A DNA stretch of 64,000 bases, from contig CM044963.1 of the NCBI GenBank assembly GCA_024516035.1, forward strand, positions 20,895,321 through 20,959,320, in the 5' to 3' direction. The number at the start of each line of letters is the position of its first letter. Positions within the stretch are counted from its first letter, which is position 1. Both the position numbers and the translations under genes were made by a program. The notes beneath the pieces were generated by a model. The model was not told where the DNA came from and did no database searches. It saw only the letters and a program-made list of their open reading frames with translations. The stretch is from Bactericera cockerelli (taxonomy: Eukaryota > Arthropoda > Insecta > Hemiptera > Triozidae). Shown here in pieces: positions 53,257 to 64,000 of this stretch.

Positions 53257-53850
53257 TTCTTTTTTTGACCAAAATTCTGGTTTACGGAACGATTGATCGC
53301 ATCGAACTGCTATCGAACTAGAAATTTCAAATAAATTTTTCCAATACCTATTAGCAAATTATCAAAAATCTTGTAAAATATGAAAACTTTTGCTCCATAA
53401 TCCACTATATTTTACTTGAAAATTTGATTTTAGCAATAATAACAAAGAACTGTTGGCCATTCTATGTTTTTGAATAAAATGTGTTTTATTTTTATAGAAC
53501 AAATTTTATTATACTCTTTATTAAAGATTTATTACATTCAAGCTCGATTGAAGATATCACAGCTTTTTTTTTTTTTGTTTTGTATCATCATGTCATCTAA
53601 GACGAGTTATAATATTTTCTTAAAATCTTTGAGGAAAAGTTCTCAATAAGCTCTCCTTTTCCCATGGCTGTGGTTTTGAATACTTACAGGTACATTTACA
53701 AATATTTTCTTGGTTAAATATTTTAATTATTTCTATTATTTTTTGCTGAATATCATAACAAATCTAATAGATTCATGAATTCGAAATATTTTTATTTTTT
53801 GCCTGGAAGGAGAATAATTCAAGGTTGCCTCGTATTTTAACCCACTTTAA
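53257..53850. other. 5' flank of the 659-codon gene
   Basis: This is the presumed promoter side. No TATA box was found near the ATG. A T14 run is at 53564-53576. Nothing coding. Confidence 0.45.
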
Positions 53851-53964
53851 GTTACTGCAGCTCGACTGTGGAATGCGCTCCCTGCTGCATTAAGAAACTC
53901 CACTGGATTTGGTAGCTTTAAGAAAAAAGCAGTGGAGTACTTAAAATCAACGTCAGGTTCCTGA
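53851..53964 (+). pseudogene. LINE ORF2 C-terminal remnant
   Basis: The frame reads AARLWNALPAALRNSTGFGSF, then KKKAVEYLKS, and ends TGA at 53962-53964. The motif 'xLWNxLPxxlRnsxsxxxFKkxxxxyL' is the standard C-terminus of insect LINEs. The downstream 'ggtggttgggtggaagagctc' is likely its 3' UTR. It is not the same family as 18484-24874. Confidence 0.7.
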
Positions 53965-56900
53965 TATGGAACCTGACAATACCGGTGGTTGGGTGGAAGA
54001 GCTCCCTTGGGAGAATCCTGCCACGTTAAACAAAACCATTAAAAAAAAGCCTTGCGCTTCCAAAATGGGCAAGATTCAAGGTCGCCTAGTATTGAAAGTC
54101 ACACAGTACGTCTGGAGCTTCTTAAGTGTTCAAAGGCACCTGTATTCCAGGTCACATATTGTGCTTAGTTATGTATGTTTTAGGAGCGAAATTCTAGCTG
54201 ACCTAGAAAGTCTACATTCAAGGTCACCCAGTGAGCCTAGCGCTCTAATTAGAAATGCAAACACAAGCAAAGTCGTAATTACTTTTCTCAATGAGAGAAA
54301 GAGAGACAGGAGAGAGAGGGAAAGGGGGAGAGGGAGAGAAAAGTCACTACAGAAAAATCTGCTGACGCTTGGCTTGGTACCAAAACCATGATTTTCTCTC
54401 CCTCCGTTTCTCGTGTTTCCTTCCCGCTCTGTCTCATATATTTATCTCCCTCCTTCTTTTATTTATCTTTTCCTTTTATTCCGTGTTTCTTTCATTTTCC
54501 ACTATTCCTATCTATTCTTTCCCCTTTTCCTTTCATAATAATTATGTGTATTTCTCTCATCTCATATCTGATTCTTCTCTTTTTCCTTCTTTTTTCTCAT
54601 ACAGGATGTTTAAGTTTTTTTTTAATAAATACTAGAGAATCAACTTGACTGGATGTAAGACTAAATTAATCTCAGCTCATTTATTTTTCTTTCTTTTTGC
54701 AAAAATTTCGTCCAATGGAGACATCGATCATAAAGTATAGACGATCCGGAACCCTAAATAAATGTCCGAGTGGACCAAACCTATTATATTTTGCTCGAAT
54801 TGTAGGTCAACCGGTTGAAAAATGGTGTATCTCTTGTGATATTTGCAATTAAATCTTTATTGCCTTCTAATCAAAAGAAGCCTCATTTAAATAAAGATTT
54901 AAATACCTCAAAAGAAAGCCATTCTAAGAAAAATATCTGCGGTTTTTTTTTAATGTTCCTTAAAATTAATTCTGAAATACTAATAATAATAAAATTGACA
55001 CCCTGTATAATCAAACTTTTCCTCATTTCTCTTGCATACTATTTTGTTTCTCTCTCTTTTCCATCTTTTGACTTAATTCTACTCTCTGCAATTCTCCACT
55101 TATTTTCTTCCCTCCTATTTACTCCTTGATTCTCTCTTTTAAATTCTCTTTTCACCTTCTTCGATTCTTTAATCCTGTTTCGTTTTTTCTACCGTTCCTC
55201 ATTTCCTCCTCATCTATTCATATCAACCAACAGTTACATAAGTAAATAAGTATTCAATAAAGTCACATATTTCAAGATTATTTAAAAACACGGAGAAGGT
55301 AGGTAGAATAGAGTATACTTTGTTTATACTGCCGAGGTAAGACTAAAAAGTCCCTTTACTCCAACAGTCAATGAAAATGGAGGAAGAGAAATGAAAGAGT
55401 AGAAAGACAGGAGAAAAAAAAGAGATTGGAAGAAGAGAGATGACAAAAAAAAAGACAAAAATAAGGAGGCAGGGTAATAAAAGAAGAAAAAGAAAGTCGA
55501 AGAGGTAAGGAATATAGGAGGAACAATAGTAGATATTAGGAGGAGAAATAAAAGAGGTAGAAAGAAATAGAGCAAGAGAAGATGAGAAAGGAAAATAGAA
55601 TTTTTCTGGCTGTCGACCAAAACCTGTCATTTCCTCTCGAGTAACACAATTATAATCTCTGCTCCTTGAATCTAGGACACCCCTGAAACACATTGGCTTT
55701 CGCTGTAGATTGATTTCCAATGACACATTTTTTGTCCTTTCTCTCTTTAATTTCTTTCGTGACAGCTGGGGGCTATCTCAAAATACTCGCACTGCATAAT
55801 CGACTATTGATGGATGGATGGGAAAAGGGATTAGTGTCAAAATGCTTGGGATTTCTGTAACTAGAAGATTTGAAAGTCCCGCGGGTGTAATTTGTGTGTG
55901 ATTCCGTAATTCAAATTCCATTTTCCTATGCAACAAGTGGTTAAAATACAATTTAACAAAACAAGATAGTATTTTTTTATTTTTAATCTCGCTTTTTTCA
56001 TTCATTTCACATTGCTTCACTATGCACGACAGAGATTGGTTTATACGTTCCAATAATCGCTAGTTTTTAATATTTAATTAAATTAATCTTAATATTCTGC
56101 TAAAGTGAATTTTATTTTTTTATATATATATTAATATTGAGTTAGATATCGATTCTAATATGCAACTATTGTTCTTACCTATTATTTCAATAAATTTAGC
56201 AAATTTCATATTTTCTTATAGAATTAGTATAATCTAGCATATCATTATATTTCCTAATTGAATTAGAGTAGTCTAGCATATTTCTTGTCTTTATCTGGTA
56301 TCCTTATTAAATTAGAGTAGTCTTTCATATTTCTTGGTAAAATCATAATAGTATTGCATATTTCCAGTCTACTAATTTCACTTAGGCAACCAACTCACTT
56401 CCCATAGACCAGATCAGGAATTGCAATCTGAATAGTAAAAAAATGTATGGCAATAATAATAAAAATAATAATTAAGATCTGAACTAGTAGAACACGGATC
56501 ATGGGATCGGCACAATAGGCATCGCAGACCGGTTGTAGCGGATCACTTTCATTTTCTCTGCGGAACCAGTTTTTAACTGAAATCTCAGAGATGATGACCG
56601 AACTAGTCAGCTAGATGAAATGGTCGTAATAGTTATGAGAGCTTTGACTACCAGCCGTATGACTGGTGACTATGTTAGAGAGCAATGGTAAGAGGAACGT
56701 AAGAGCAATGGTTGTAATGAATGAAGAACTTGATGTAATAATGAAATAATTCAATTAAACAAACCGGACGTATTGGAAGTATCTAAGAGAAATAGACTTC
56801 ATATTTGAAAGAACTTGATAGTGGATGTATAATACAACACATTTACCTACAGATGAACTTCATATTGAAAGAACCAAAAGAGATTGATATAATATTGGAA

Positions 56901-57177
56901 GAACCTATAAAGATGGAAGTAATGGTAAAAGAATCTGAAGAAATGGACGTTTAATAAAATAATGAAACTAAGATGGATGTAATGATTTATGTAAGGGACG
57001 AAATTGATGAGATAATATTTGACGGGACAGACATAGAAATGAACAAACAGATTAAAATGGACAGTTCACATTGAACAGTTAAGAGCGTTATAAATGTGAT
57101 CATGTGAGAACTCGGATTGTCATGGGGCATTTGAAACCAAAATGGTCATTCACTTGTAGGTTGGTTTAAATTATATA
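53965..57177. other. Long stretch without a supported gene
   Basis: It contains a GA-rich tract (54295-54345), pyrimidine-rich DNA (54390-54600, 55020-55200), purine-rich DNA (55370-55590) and the reverse SINE A tail relic near 55315-55370. The minus-strand frame at 55620-55720 has ordinary composition but no splice support. Short direct repeats occur at 56205-56350 ('tctagcatat'), and GAA/ATGGA-rich text at 56780-57060. Confidence 0.5.
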
Positions 57178-57741
57178 CAGTAGAAATCGTTTATAACGAC
57201 ACCGTTTATAAGGAACAATCGGCTATAGCAAACAAAATCTCCGGTCCCTTGGAGTCTTATGGAAAATTAACATTGGTATCGTTTATAACAAACATCGGCT
57301 ATTAGGAACAATATCGGCTTTAGCGAACAAATTCTCAAGTCCCGTGGCTACTTTCTATCGGTTATAACGTACAAAATTCATTTTGATGCTCTGTGAGTAA
57401 AACAGAAAACATGTTTAGTTATGCAGATTTTTGTCAAGGAGTAGATGAGTGATCTGTCTGATTTAGATCATTTTATTAGCACCTAAAAGTTAGTATTGTT
57501 TCAGATTTTGAATTAATTGATTATGAATGTACCTACTACATTCATACATAATTGTACATTTTTCATGTCTTACAAAGTTCCCTTATAACGTACATTGTTC
57601 TCTATAAGCGATACATATAGTGAACTTGTTCGGATATAGTGAACTTGTTCCTTATAGGCGATATATCGGTTATAGTAAAAATCGGCTATAATGAACAAAT
57701 CTGTCCGGTCCCTTGAAGTTCGTTATAAACGATTTCTACTG
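57178..57741. mobile_element. pogo/Tigger-like MITE, 564 bp
   Basis: The terminal inverted repeats begin CAGTAGAAATCGTTTATAAC and are flanked by TA (57176-57177 and 57742-57743). Subterminal 'gttataa(c/a)', 'cggctat' and 'gaacaa' words repeat many times on both strands, as in pogo-group elements. No transposase is present. Confidence 0.8.
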
Positions 57742-57756
57742 TAATTAAAAGGAGCC

Positions 57757-57776
57757 CCCCCCTCCCCCCCCCCCCC
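57757..57776. repeat. Poly(C) tract
   Basis: Two C runs (8 and 13) separated by CT lie just outside the MITE. This is rare in such AT-rich DNA. Confidence 0.8.
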
Positions 57777-57956
57777 TGCATTGCGGAGTTTGCCCAGGTT
57801 AATATTATGCCAGTAAGTTTGTACTACATAATACAGGAATATCGAAACATTACTAAACAGCTGTTTTGAGCTAGTTAAAGTAATTAGGTCTTTTAACAGG
57901 TCAGAATGTATAGGTTTATGTATTTGTATATGTCAGAATATAATGAAAAAAACAAT

Positions 57957-58665
57957 TTTACTTCCGAGAAATTTCTAATATTAGAAATCGGAAGTATTGT
58001 GTTCGTTTTTGTAAAAAAAAAATATTTTTTTGCTCCGATTTCAATTTTTTTCATATTTCTGGACGTTTCATAACCTACTGAGTAAATTTGGTTTTGTGTC
58101 CGTCTGTCGGTCTGTCGGTCTGTTAAAACGATTCCTTGTAACGCGCAAATCTCAAAAACTACTCAACGGATTTTGATGAAATTTTGCACACATTTAAGGG
58201 ACATTTTGTAGATGGTCCCATTTTAAATTCATCGAATTCGTACTAGCGGTTCTGGGTGAAAGAGGCCATGCGCCTGACCACTAACTTTTTACTTGAACGC
58301 TTTTATCTCGTAAACGGTACACCCGATTTCGATGAAATTTTTTAAAAATATGCATATTATAGTTTTACATAGGCTATATATATTTATTTTTAAATTAATT
58401 ATAATTTGACTCTGATATTTAAGAAAATCCGAAATTTTGGACAAAAAAGTAAAAAAATAAGGACCACGACTTGCCGATACAGAATTTTTTGTAGAATTTA
58501 GAATGTAGAAAAAACAATATTCTACCATAAAAAACAAATTTGAAGAAAATCGGTTCAGCCGTTTCGGAGATACAAGTTATTTAGTATAAAAACTCAAAAT
58601 TGACACGTGTTTACAATGTGAAGCAATCACGAGGAAGTATTGTGTCCATAATTGGCAGTGTTTTT
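57957..58665. repeat. Dispersed non-coding element with hairpin start
   Basis: It starts with an inverted repeat 'acttccga' / 'tcggaagt' enclosing 'gaaatttctaatattagaaat' (57960-57995). It has the text 'gtccgtctgtcggtctgtcgg' and 'caaaaactactcaacggattt', and ends 'gaggaagtattgtgtccata' (about 58631-58650). An end fragment recurs at 25770-25800. Confidence 0.6.
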
Positions 58666-61218
58666 TTGTTTGAAATCGGTGTATCGAATGTCCAATCTCT
58701 ACTGTTCCTTTCGAAAATCCAAATGATTTGTCATAGATTTGGTCTTGAATAGTAATTTGAGATTAATTCGTATCAATCCTTATCCTTTCCATCTCATATT
58801 ATTTGATGACTCACGATCATGTACTTGTGAATTAATTGAGACTTCATCAGAAGTGATCAGAGACAAGTCAATTAAAAAAGGAATAAACAGATAATGTGGG
58901 AAAATCAATGAAATATATACAAGGATCACAAGGCATAAAAAGTAAGTTAAATCTACATCAATTAGTGCACATATATAGATACATACATAATGTGGTAAAC
59001 CAAGAAAATCGTAAAAATAAAATACCTTTAGGTAAATTGATGGGTATACTCGTATCTAATCGATTGTTTTTCTTTTAACATCCTGAATTCGAATCGATTG
59101 TTTGGTTAACAATTTCAATTTAATTGATAAATCGGGTACGTTTAGTAAAACTCTTTCTTACTTATCTGTTTTGACTGAATAACTGAATATATCGAGTTTA
59201 ATGTCCTCATTTGGTTCTGTTTTCTCTTTCTTTTTTTTCTTCTAATGCTTGTGTGATGGCTCTGACGTTCTGAGTATCTTTAATGACTCTGGATATTAAT
59301 GATAATAATTGTTTTCCTGATTTTATTTTCAATGACTCTCTGGATATTAATGATAATAATTGTTTTCTTTGTTTTATTTTCATTTTGTTGATAAGCTCTT
59401 TGGGTACCTGATATTAATAATGAAATTATGTTATTTTTATGTTGTCTTGTTTCTCGTTACCTGACTGGGTCAAGGTTTAAGAAGCGTGAGGTGAAAATGA
59501 GGACAACCTGATTTGTTTCAAGAAAAGTTTTGGAATTACTTTCTTCATGACTTTCTTGTTCTTGTTTTTTACTTGCTTAAAACTTATAATGGTAAGAACA
59601 ATATTATTTATACATAGTTTCTTCTTTTTTATTACATGACTTGTTGAATTTTTCATATGACAAAAAACATAGCTGAGTTAGAGAGCTTTCTGGACTTGAT
59701 AGTGTTTTTCATTTAATCATATTTTGTTATCTAGGTCAATCACATTTGATATTATTCCAATTTATGACTTGTCTTTATAATAATTTGAGGCTCAAGGAAA
59801 ACAAAAAGTGTGTTCGTAATAGACTTGTTTAAATTTGCATACAAATAGCCCAATTAAAGTATGAATGTATAAAGGTACATAAAATATACGAGCGGGTTTC
59901 AAAAGTTTTTCAGGGCACTCCGGGCAGTGATCTGTGAAATGCGTGACGAGAAGACGGCGGTTCATGGCGGCACTTGCCGTCACAACAGTCAACACTCCCA
60001 TGTGAAACACCACTCTCCAACATGTGTGAAACCGTTAGAAAGAGAATGTTATTCATGCAAAGTTCATTCATTGACATACATAGAGCTTTTGATCGGGTTT
60101 TTAGATCACGAATTTTTCGCATTTATAAAGAAAGTCGGAGAATGTGGAACTTTGAAATCATGACTTGTTACCGCTTTGTCTTTGGCCTCTTATTGCAGAT
60201 AATAGAGTCAATGGACTCTGATATTGTCTGAATGGTCCATGGAACGAAAGTGCGCCCGTCCAAATTTCCAAACTACCTACGTGCGTAGTTTTTTTTACTA
60301 CGATATAAAGAATACAATAACATGCTATTACTAAACAGAATTTATTACTATTCATAAAGTTAATCTATTGCAAGATTTTTGATACATCACATTCATTTCA
60401 CAAATTTCACCCAACAAAAAATTGGCGCTCTTCACATTTAGCATTTTTCATGTAATTCACTAATGGCTTGCAAAGCAGATTCTAATGTTCCATATTGAAA
60501 CTCACAACAAAAAATCTATAATCTTTTGTAAATTTAAAATAAGTACTTCGAAAGTGCAATATAAAAAAACAACCAAAAAGAATTCAATACAAATACACAA
60601 TACTGAGCTCTAACTGAATATAAACCCATAAGCAAAACCAGTCTATTTCGAGTTGCATCGTGAGTAAATAGATCAGAACTACAGAATACAGACGAAACAA
60701 CTCTAAACAAACAGACATTCAAAACTGTGATGATTTGAGACTCCAGTTCAACAACAACACACAAGTTGCAATGTTTAGTGTCCATAACAACAGCCGTAAT
60801 TTTAAGTTACAAATGTTTAGTGTCGCGTTATTTTGGCAAAATACTTTTAGAGTCACTTGATTCACCTGAGAATTATATTAATAGAAACCTCCTGACTACG
60901 AGACTCCTGGACCTGTACTTTATTCTGCATTCTCCCTGAGGAATGAAAGTTCAAGTTCTTGGACAAAGGAAAAAACTTCGTGGCGGTATGAAGATTTTAT
61001 TCAAATAAAAATCTTGACCATCAACCTACACAGGTCGAGAAGATTTTGACCTTTGAGATCAAGTTTGGCCTCTTTCAGTTCCTGTTTGACTATGTATCAA
61101 GCTTGAAGATCACAGAAAGGCCTTTTTTTCTCTCTAAAAATGCCTCAAGACCTCAAAATTAGGTCTGAACCATTAATTGCGTTTATGTTTTGCTCTCTCT
61201 TTCTCATCTTTTCCATTA
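58666..61218. other. Stretch without a supported gene
   Basis: A direct duplication of about 50 bp ('ctggatattaatgataataa') lies at 59285-59385. A GC-richer patch at 59895-60075 is open in several frames on both strands but shows no recognisable motif; the acceptor-like site at 60198 opens only a few codons. Nothing else. Confidence 0.45.
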
Positions 61219-61220
61219 TA

Positions 61221-62493
61221 CAGGGTCCGCCAAAAAAAAGGAGCCACTCGAAATATCTCAAGAAGGGATTTGAATTTCGAAAAACGCTAAAACACGTGTT
61301 TCATTATATAAAAGGGGAACCCTTTTCTACTAGTTTATGTTTTTTTATCATTACCAGGGGCGGCCCCAGGGAGGTCAACTTTGGAATCTTAAATGGAACT
61401 ACCCTGTTTTGAATACAAATTTGAGAAGTAGATGACAATAGAAGTATTTTGAGACAAGTTTGAGATTTTTTCACCAAACAAGGCCGGAGATATCGTAACT
61501 TTTGTTTCAGAAGTTTCAGCCATTTTTTCATTGGAAAATTATTTTATATCTGTAAATATTGTTCAATAAAATGTCTTACTTATTAAAGTACTTAATTTCT
61601 CAAGTCTTTTTGATAGCATTAGCTTTACCAGGGGAGTTGTATAGGGGGTCAGTTTTTTTTACAAGTAAAAACCATCCTTTTTCTAGTATAATTTGTGATA
61701 GCTTCACGCAATTACACATGTTTCAATCTAAAAAAATATTTTTTTTAATCAGGGCCGGACGAACTTCAATTTTATATGGAAACATTGAATATTAATAAGA
61801 AAATAAATTGCTACTTCAAAAGAGCTAGTAGAAAATTAAGGCCATTTACATTTGAAAAATTAATATTTATCTGGCCTTAATTTTTTACTAGCTCTTTTGA
61901 AGTAGCAATTTATTTTCCTATTAATATTCAATGTTTCCATATAAAATTGAAGAACATCCGGCCCTGATTAAAAAAAATATTTTTTTAGATTGAAACATGT
62001 GTAATTGCGTGAAGCTATCACAAATTATACTAGAAAAAGGATGGTTTTTACTTGTAAAAAAAACTGACCCCTATAAAACTCCCCTGGTAAAGCTAATGCT
62101 ATCAAAAAGACTTGAGAAATTAAGTACTTTAATAAGTAAGACATTTTATTGAACAATATTTACAGATATAAAATAATTTTCTAATGAAAAAATGGCTGAA
62201 ACTTCTGAAACAAAAGTTACGATATCTCCGGCCCTGTTTGGTGAAAAAATCTCAAACTTGTCTCAAATACTTCTATTGTCATCTACTTCTCAAATTTGTA
62301 TTCAAAACAGGGTAGTTCCATTTAAGATTCCAAAGTTGACCCCCCTGGGGCCGCCCCTGGTAATGATAAAAAAACATAAACCAGTAGAAAAGGGTTCCCC
62401 TTTCATATAATGAAACACGTGTTTTAACGTTTTTCGAAATTCAAATCCGTTCTTGAGATATTTCGAGTGGCTCCTTTTTTTTGGCGGACCCTG
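61221..62493. mobile_element. Near-perfect 1.27-kb palindrome (long-TIR element)
   Basis: The left arm (61221-61844) and right arm (61872-62493) are near-perfect reverse complements around a 27-nt loop. The ends read CAGGGTCCGCC and are flanked by TA on both sides (61219-61220, 62494-62495). There is no coding capacity; the ORFs mirror each other between arms. It has the same architecture as 9020-11127 but different sequence. Confidence 0.8.
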
Positions 62494-62495
62494 TA

Positions 62496-62911
62496 TGTAT
62501 ATCTATCTCTGCTACTATCTCTCAAGAACAGAATAAGGTCAGCCAAGGTCAATTCAGATCTTCCAACGTTTGCCCTGCAGGATGTGGCTAGACACTGTTT
62601 AACTGATGGGACCCATAGTGGACCACTGACCGCTTGAAATCAAGTTAGAGGAAGAGCAGGGTGAAAGTTCAATGCAAAAATATCAAAGAGTCATCATTAG
62701 AATCTTCAACAACATGTGGTGATACTTGGTTTTGAATTCTAGGAACAGGATTTTGCTCCTAGAATCACATCGCATGGACTGACAAAAACCATCTCCTAGT
62801 TACCTAGATTGAAGCCCAAATTATAAAATACGAATTCAAATGAGATGAGCCAGAATATCTCTCAAGTCGGACAAGAGTGCTCTGTGTTTGGTTAAAATTC
62901 ACGTCTGGCTT
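62496..62911. other. Short non-coding stretch
   Basis: A fragment at 62815-62832 ('gcccaaattataaaata') resembles the MITE end at 44961. Nothing else. Confidence 0.4.
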
Positions 62912-63025
62912 ATGTTTGTAATAATGCTTTTATATACTGCGGCCCATACTAACTTACCTACTTCTGAGCTCATATCACAAGAAGCTTTAGCTAAAGCGAC
63001 CAGACATCTTCATTCACATCCATCT
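62912..63025 (+). CDS. Candidate first exon with signal-peptide-like start
   Basis: ATG 62912 opens exactly 38 codons to a donor CATCT|GTAAGG. The first 11 residues (MFVIMLLYTAA) are hydrophobic, like a short signal peptide or anchor, and are followed by a polar segment (NLPTSELISQEALAKATRH). An in-frame TGA lies upstream. The ATG context is weak (CTTATG). Later exons would be outside the window or were not found. Confidence 0.3.
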
Positions 63026-64000
63026 GTAAGGGTTAAAATTATTATTACTTTTTTTTAATTTATAATGTATTATACTGTATTTTACACATTCTTCTTATTA
63101 TTTTTATTTTTGAATTCACATTTTTGTGTATATTTGTTTAATACTTTAATAACCGATAAATTATATATAAAATAATGATAGAAACTAGAGTAACTAACGG
63201 ACAGGATGTTATGCATGCCAGCAGAATCACGCGCGGGTTTTCTAGAAGAAATAATAATCTCACACATAGAAGATTAGAGAACATAGCATCATGAACATGT
63301 TACAGATGAAAGATATGTTTGTAGAAAGAGAAAGAGAAAAAAGAAGACTTATAATGAGAAAAAAAGTAGAATGTGAAAGTAAAAGAATTATAAAAAAAAT
63401 AATGATAACGACTAATATGAAGTAGAAAAACAACCAAATACAATAGAATTTGGATATCAGAAAACTCTAGGGAATGAAACTTCTTCTCTTATAATCCAGG
63501 TTTCACTTATAAAGAGGTTATTTTCCCTTATTTAGGGTTGTTTAAGGTAGCGAGAGATAAAATTAACCTGAAAATTATTCTCTTAAATCCAGGATTATCT
63601 TGACTGTAATGCAGAAAACAAGAAATGAAGAAATAAGAACAATATAAAAAATATATGATGTTGAAATAGCAGAACATAATGAAGTTGTGGAAATATCTCA
63701 AAAGAGAGAGAGAGAGAAGAGAGAGAAGAGAGAGAGAAAGAGAGAGAGATTTCGGGCACTTTCTAATCATGTTTCATCAAGCTATTCTGCATCCTGCAGT
63801 AAAGTTCATAAGGATCAGAATAAGGACTTGCTGAAACTCAGAGAGATGTGCTATCACTCAGAATACACTTAGATGAAAGACGTACTCATAATGTAGATAT
63901 TACACCAAAAAAGATTAATAACACGGATTCCGGAGCAAAGTTTTGATTTTATTTTTGGAATAATATCTTGTAAACTATGAAAAAATCATTTAAGTAGGTT
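63026..64000. other. AT-rich end with (GA)n tract
   Basis: A GA tract lies at 63702-63750. After it an open segment (RALSNHVSSSYSASC, to TAG at 63870-63872) lacks a start or acceptor. No gene is called. Confidence 0.5.

Noticed and set aside
55343..55726. Minus-strand 127-codon ORF with a normal-looking first 40 residues
   Set aside because: The remainder is purine-tract low complexity. No acceptor or donor bounds the normal-looking part.
59792..60231. Overlapping ORFs of 65-85 codons on both strands in a GC-richer patch
   Set aside because: No domain, no consistent frame and only a weak terminal acceptor. It may be an old transposon piece, but I cannot show it.

Overview
This is a 64 kb piece of an AT-rich animal nuclear genome, most likely an arthropod and probably an insect. 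The reasons are introns with GT-AG borders, SINEs with tRNA and 5S rRNA heads, APE-type LINEs, a Ty3/gypsy-like integrase, a primer site matching initiator-Met tRNA, a Helitron, a pogo-like MITE, and very frequent (GA)n/(CT)n tracts. A hemipteran (for example a planthopper) would fit the repeat style, but that is an impression and not proof. I saw no operons, CRISPR arrays, or genuine rRNA or tRNA genes.

Only two coding units are well supported. The first is a two-exon minus-strand gene (3384-7266) for a complete C11orf54-like (DUF1907) zinc-dependent ester hydrolase. Its 2.95 kb intron holds a 5S-derived SINE and an antisense LTR element. The second is an intronless 659-codon minus-strand ORF (51277-53256) for a very basic protein I do not recognise. 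Several short exons are supported only by splice signals and open phase-compatible frames: 34820-34899 with 42538-42787, 17272-17356 with 17532-17570, 30251-30382 with 29127-29255, 62912-63025, and 876-989.

The rest is mobile and tandem DNA. At 4554-6457 a short LTR element keeps an intact integrase frame but has lost gag, most of the protease and the RT. At 9020-11127 and 61221-62493 lie two large palindromes flanked by TA. At 18484-24874 a 6.4 kb LINE sits inside a 31-bp minisatellite and carries a roughly 1-kb segment three times over, with indel patterns that look like sequencing or assembly error. At 43183-44585 an element has its two LTRs in inverted orientation, each followed inward by a primer-binding site, and a 5-bp target duplication encloses the whole unit. 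A Helitron (50130-50355), a pogo-like MITE (57178-57741), truncated LINEs with poly(A) tails, and at least four SINE families fill much of the remainder.

Two observations deserve most attention. One is the inverted-LTR element, which inserted as a unit although both outer ends are U3 ends. The other is a roughly 60-bp module shared between 5S-headed SINEs and a tRNA-headed SINE that lies between perfect terminal inverted repeats.
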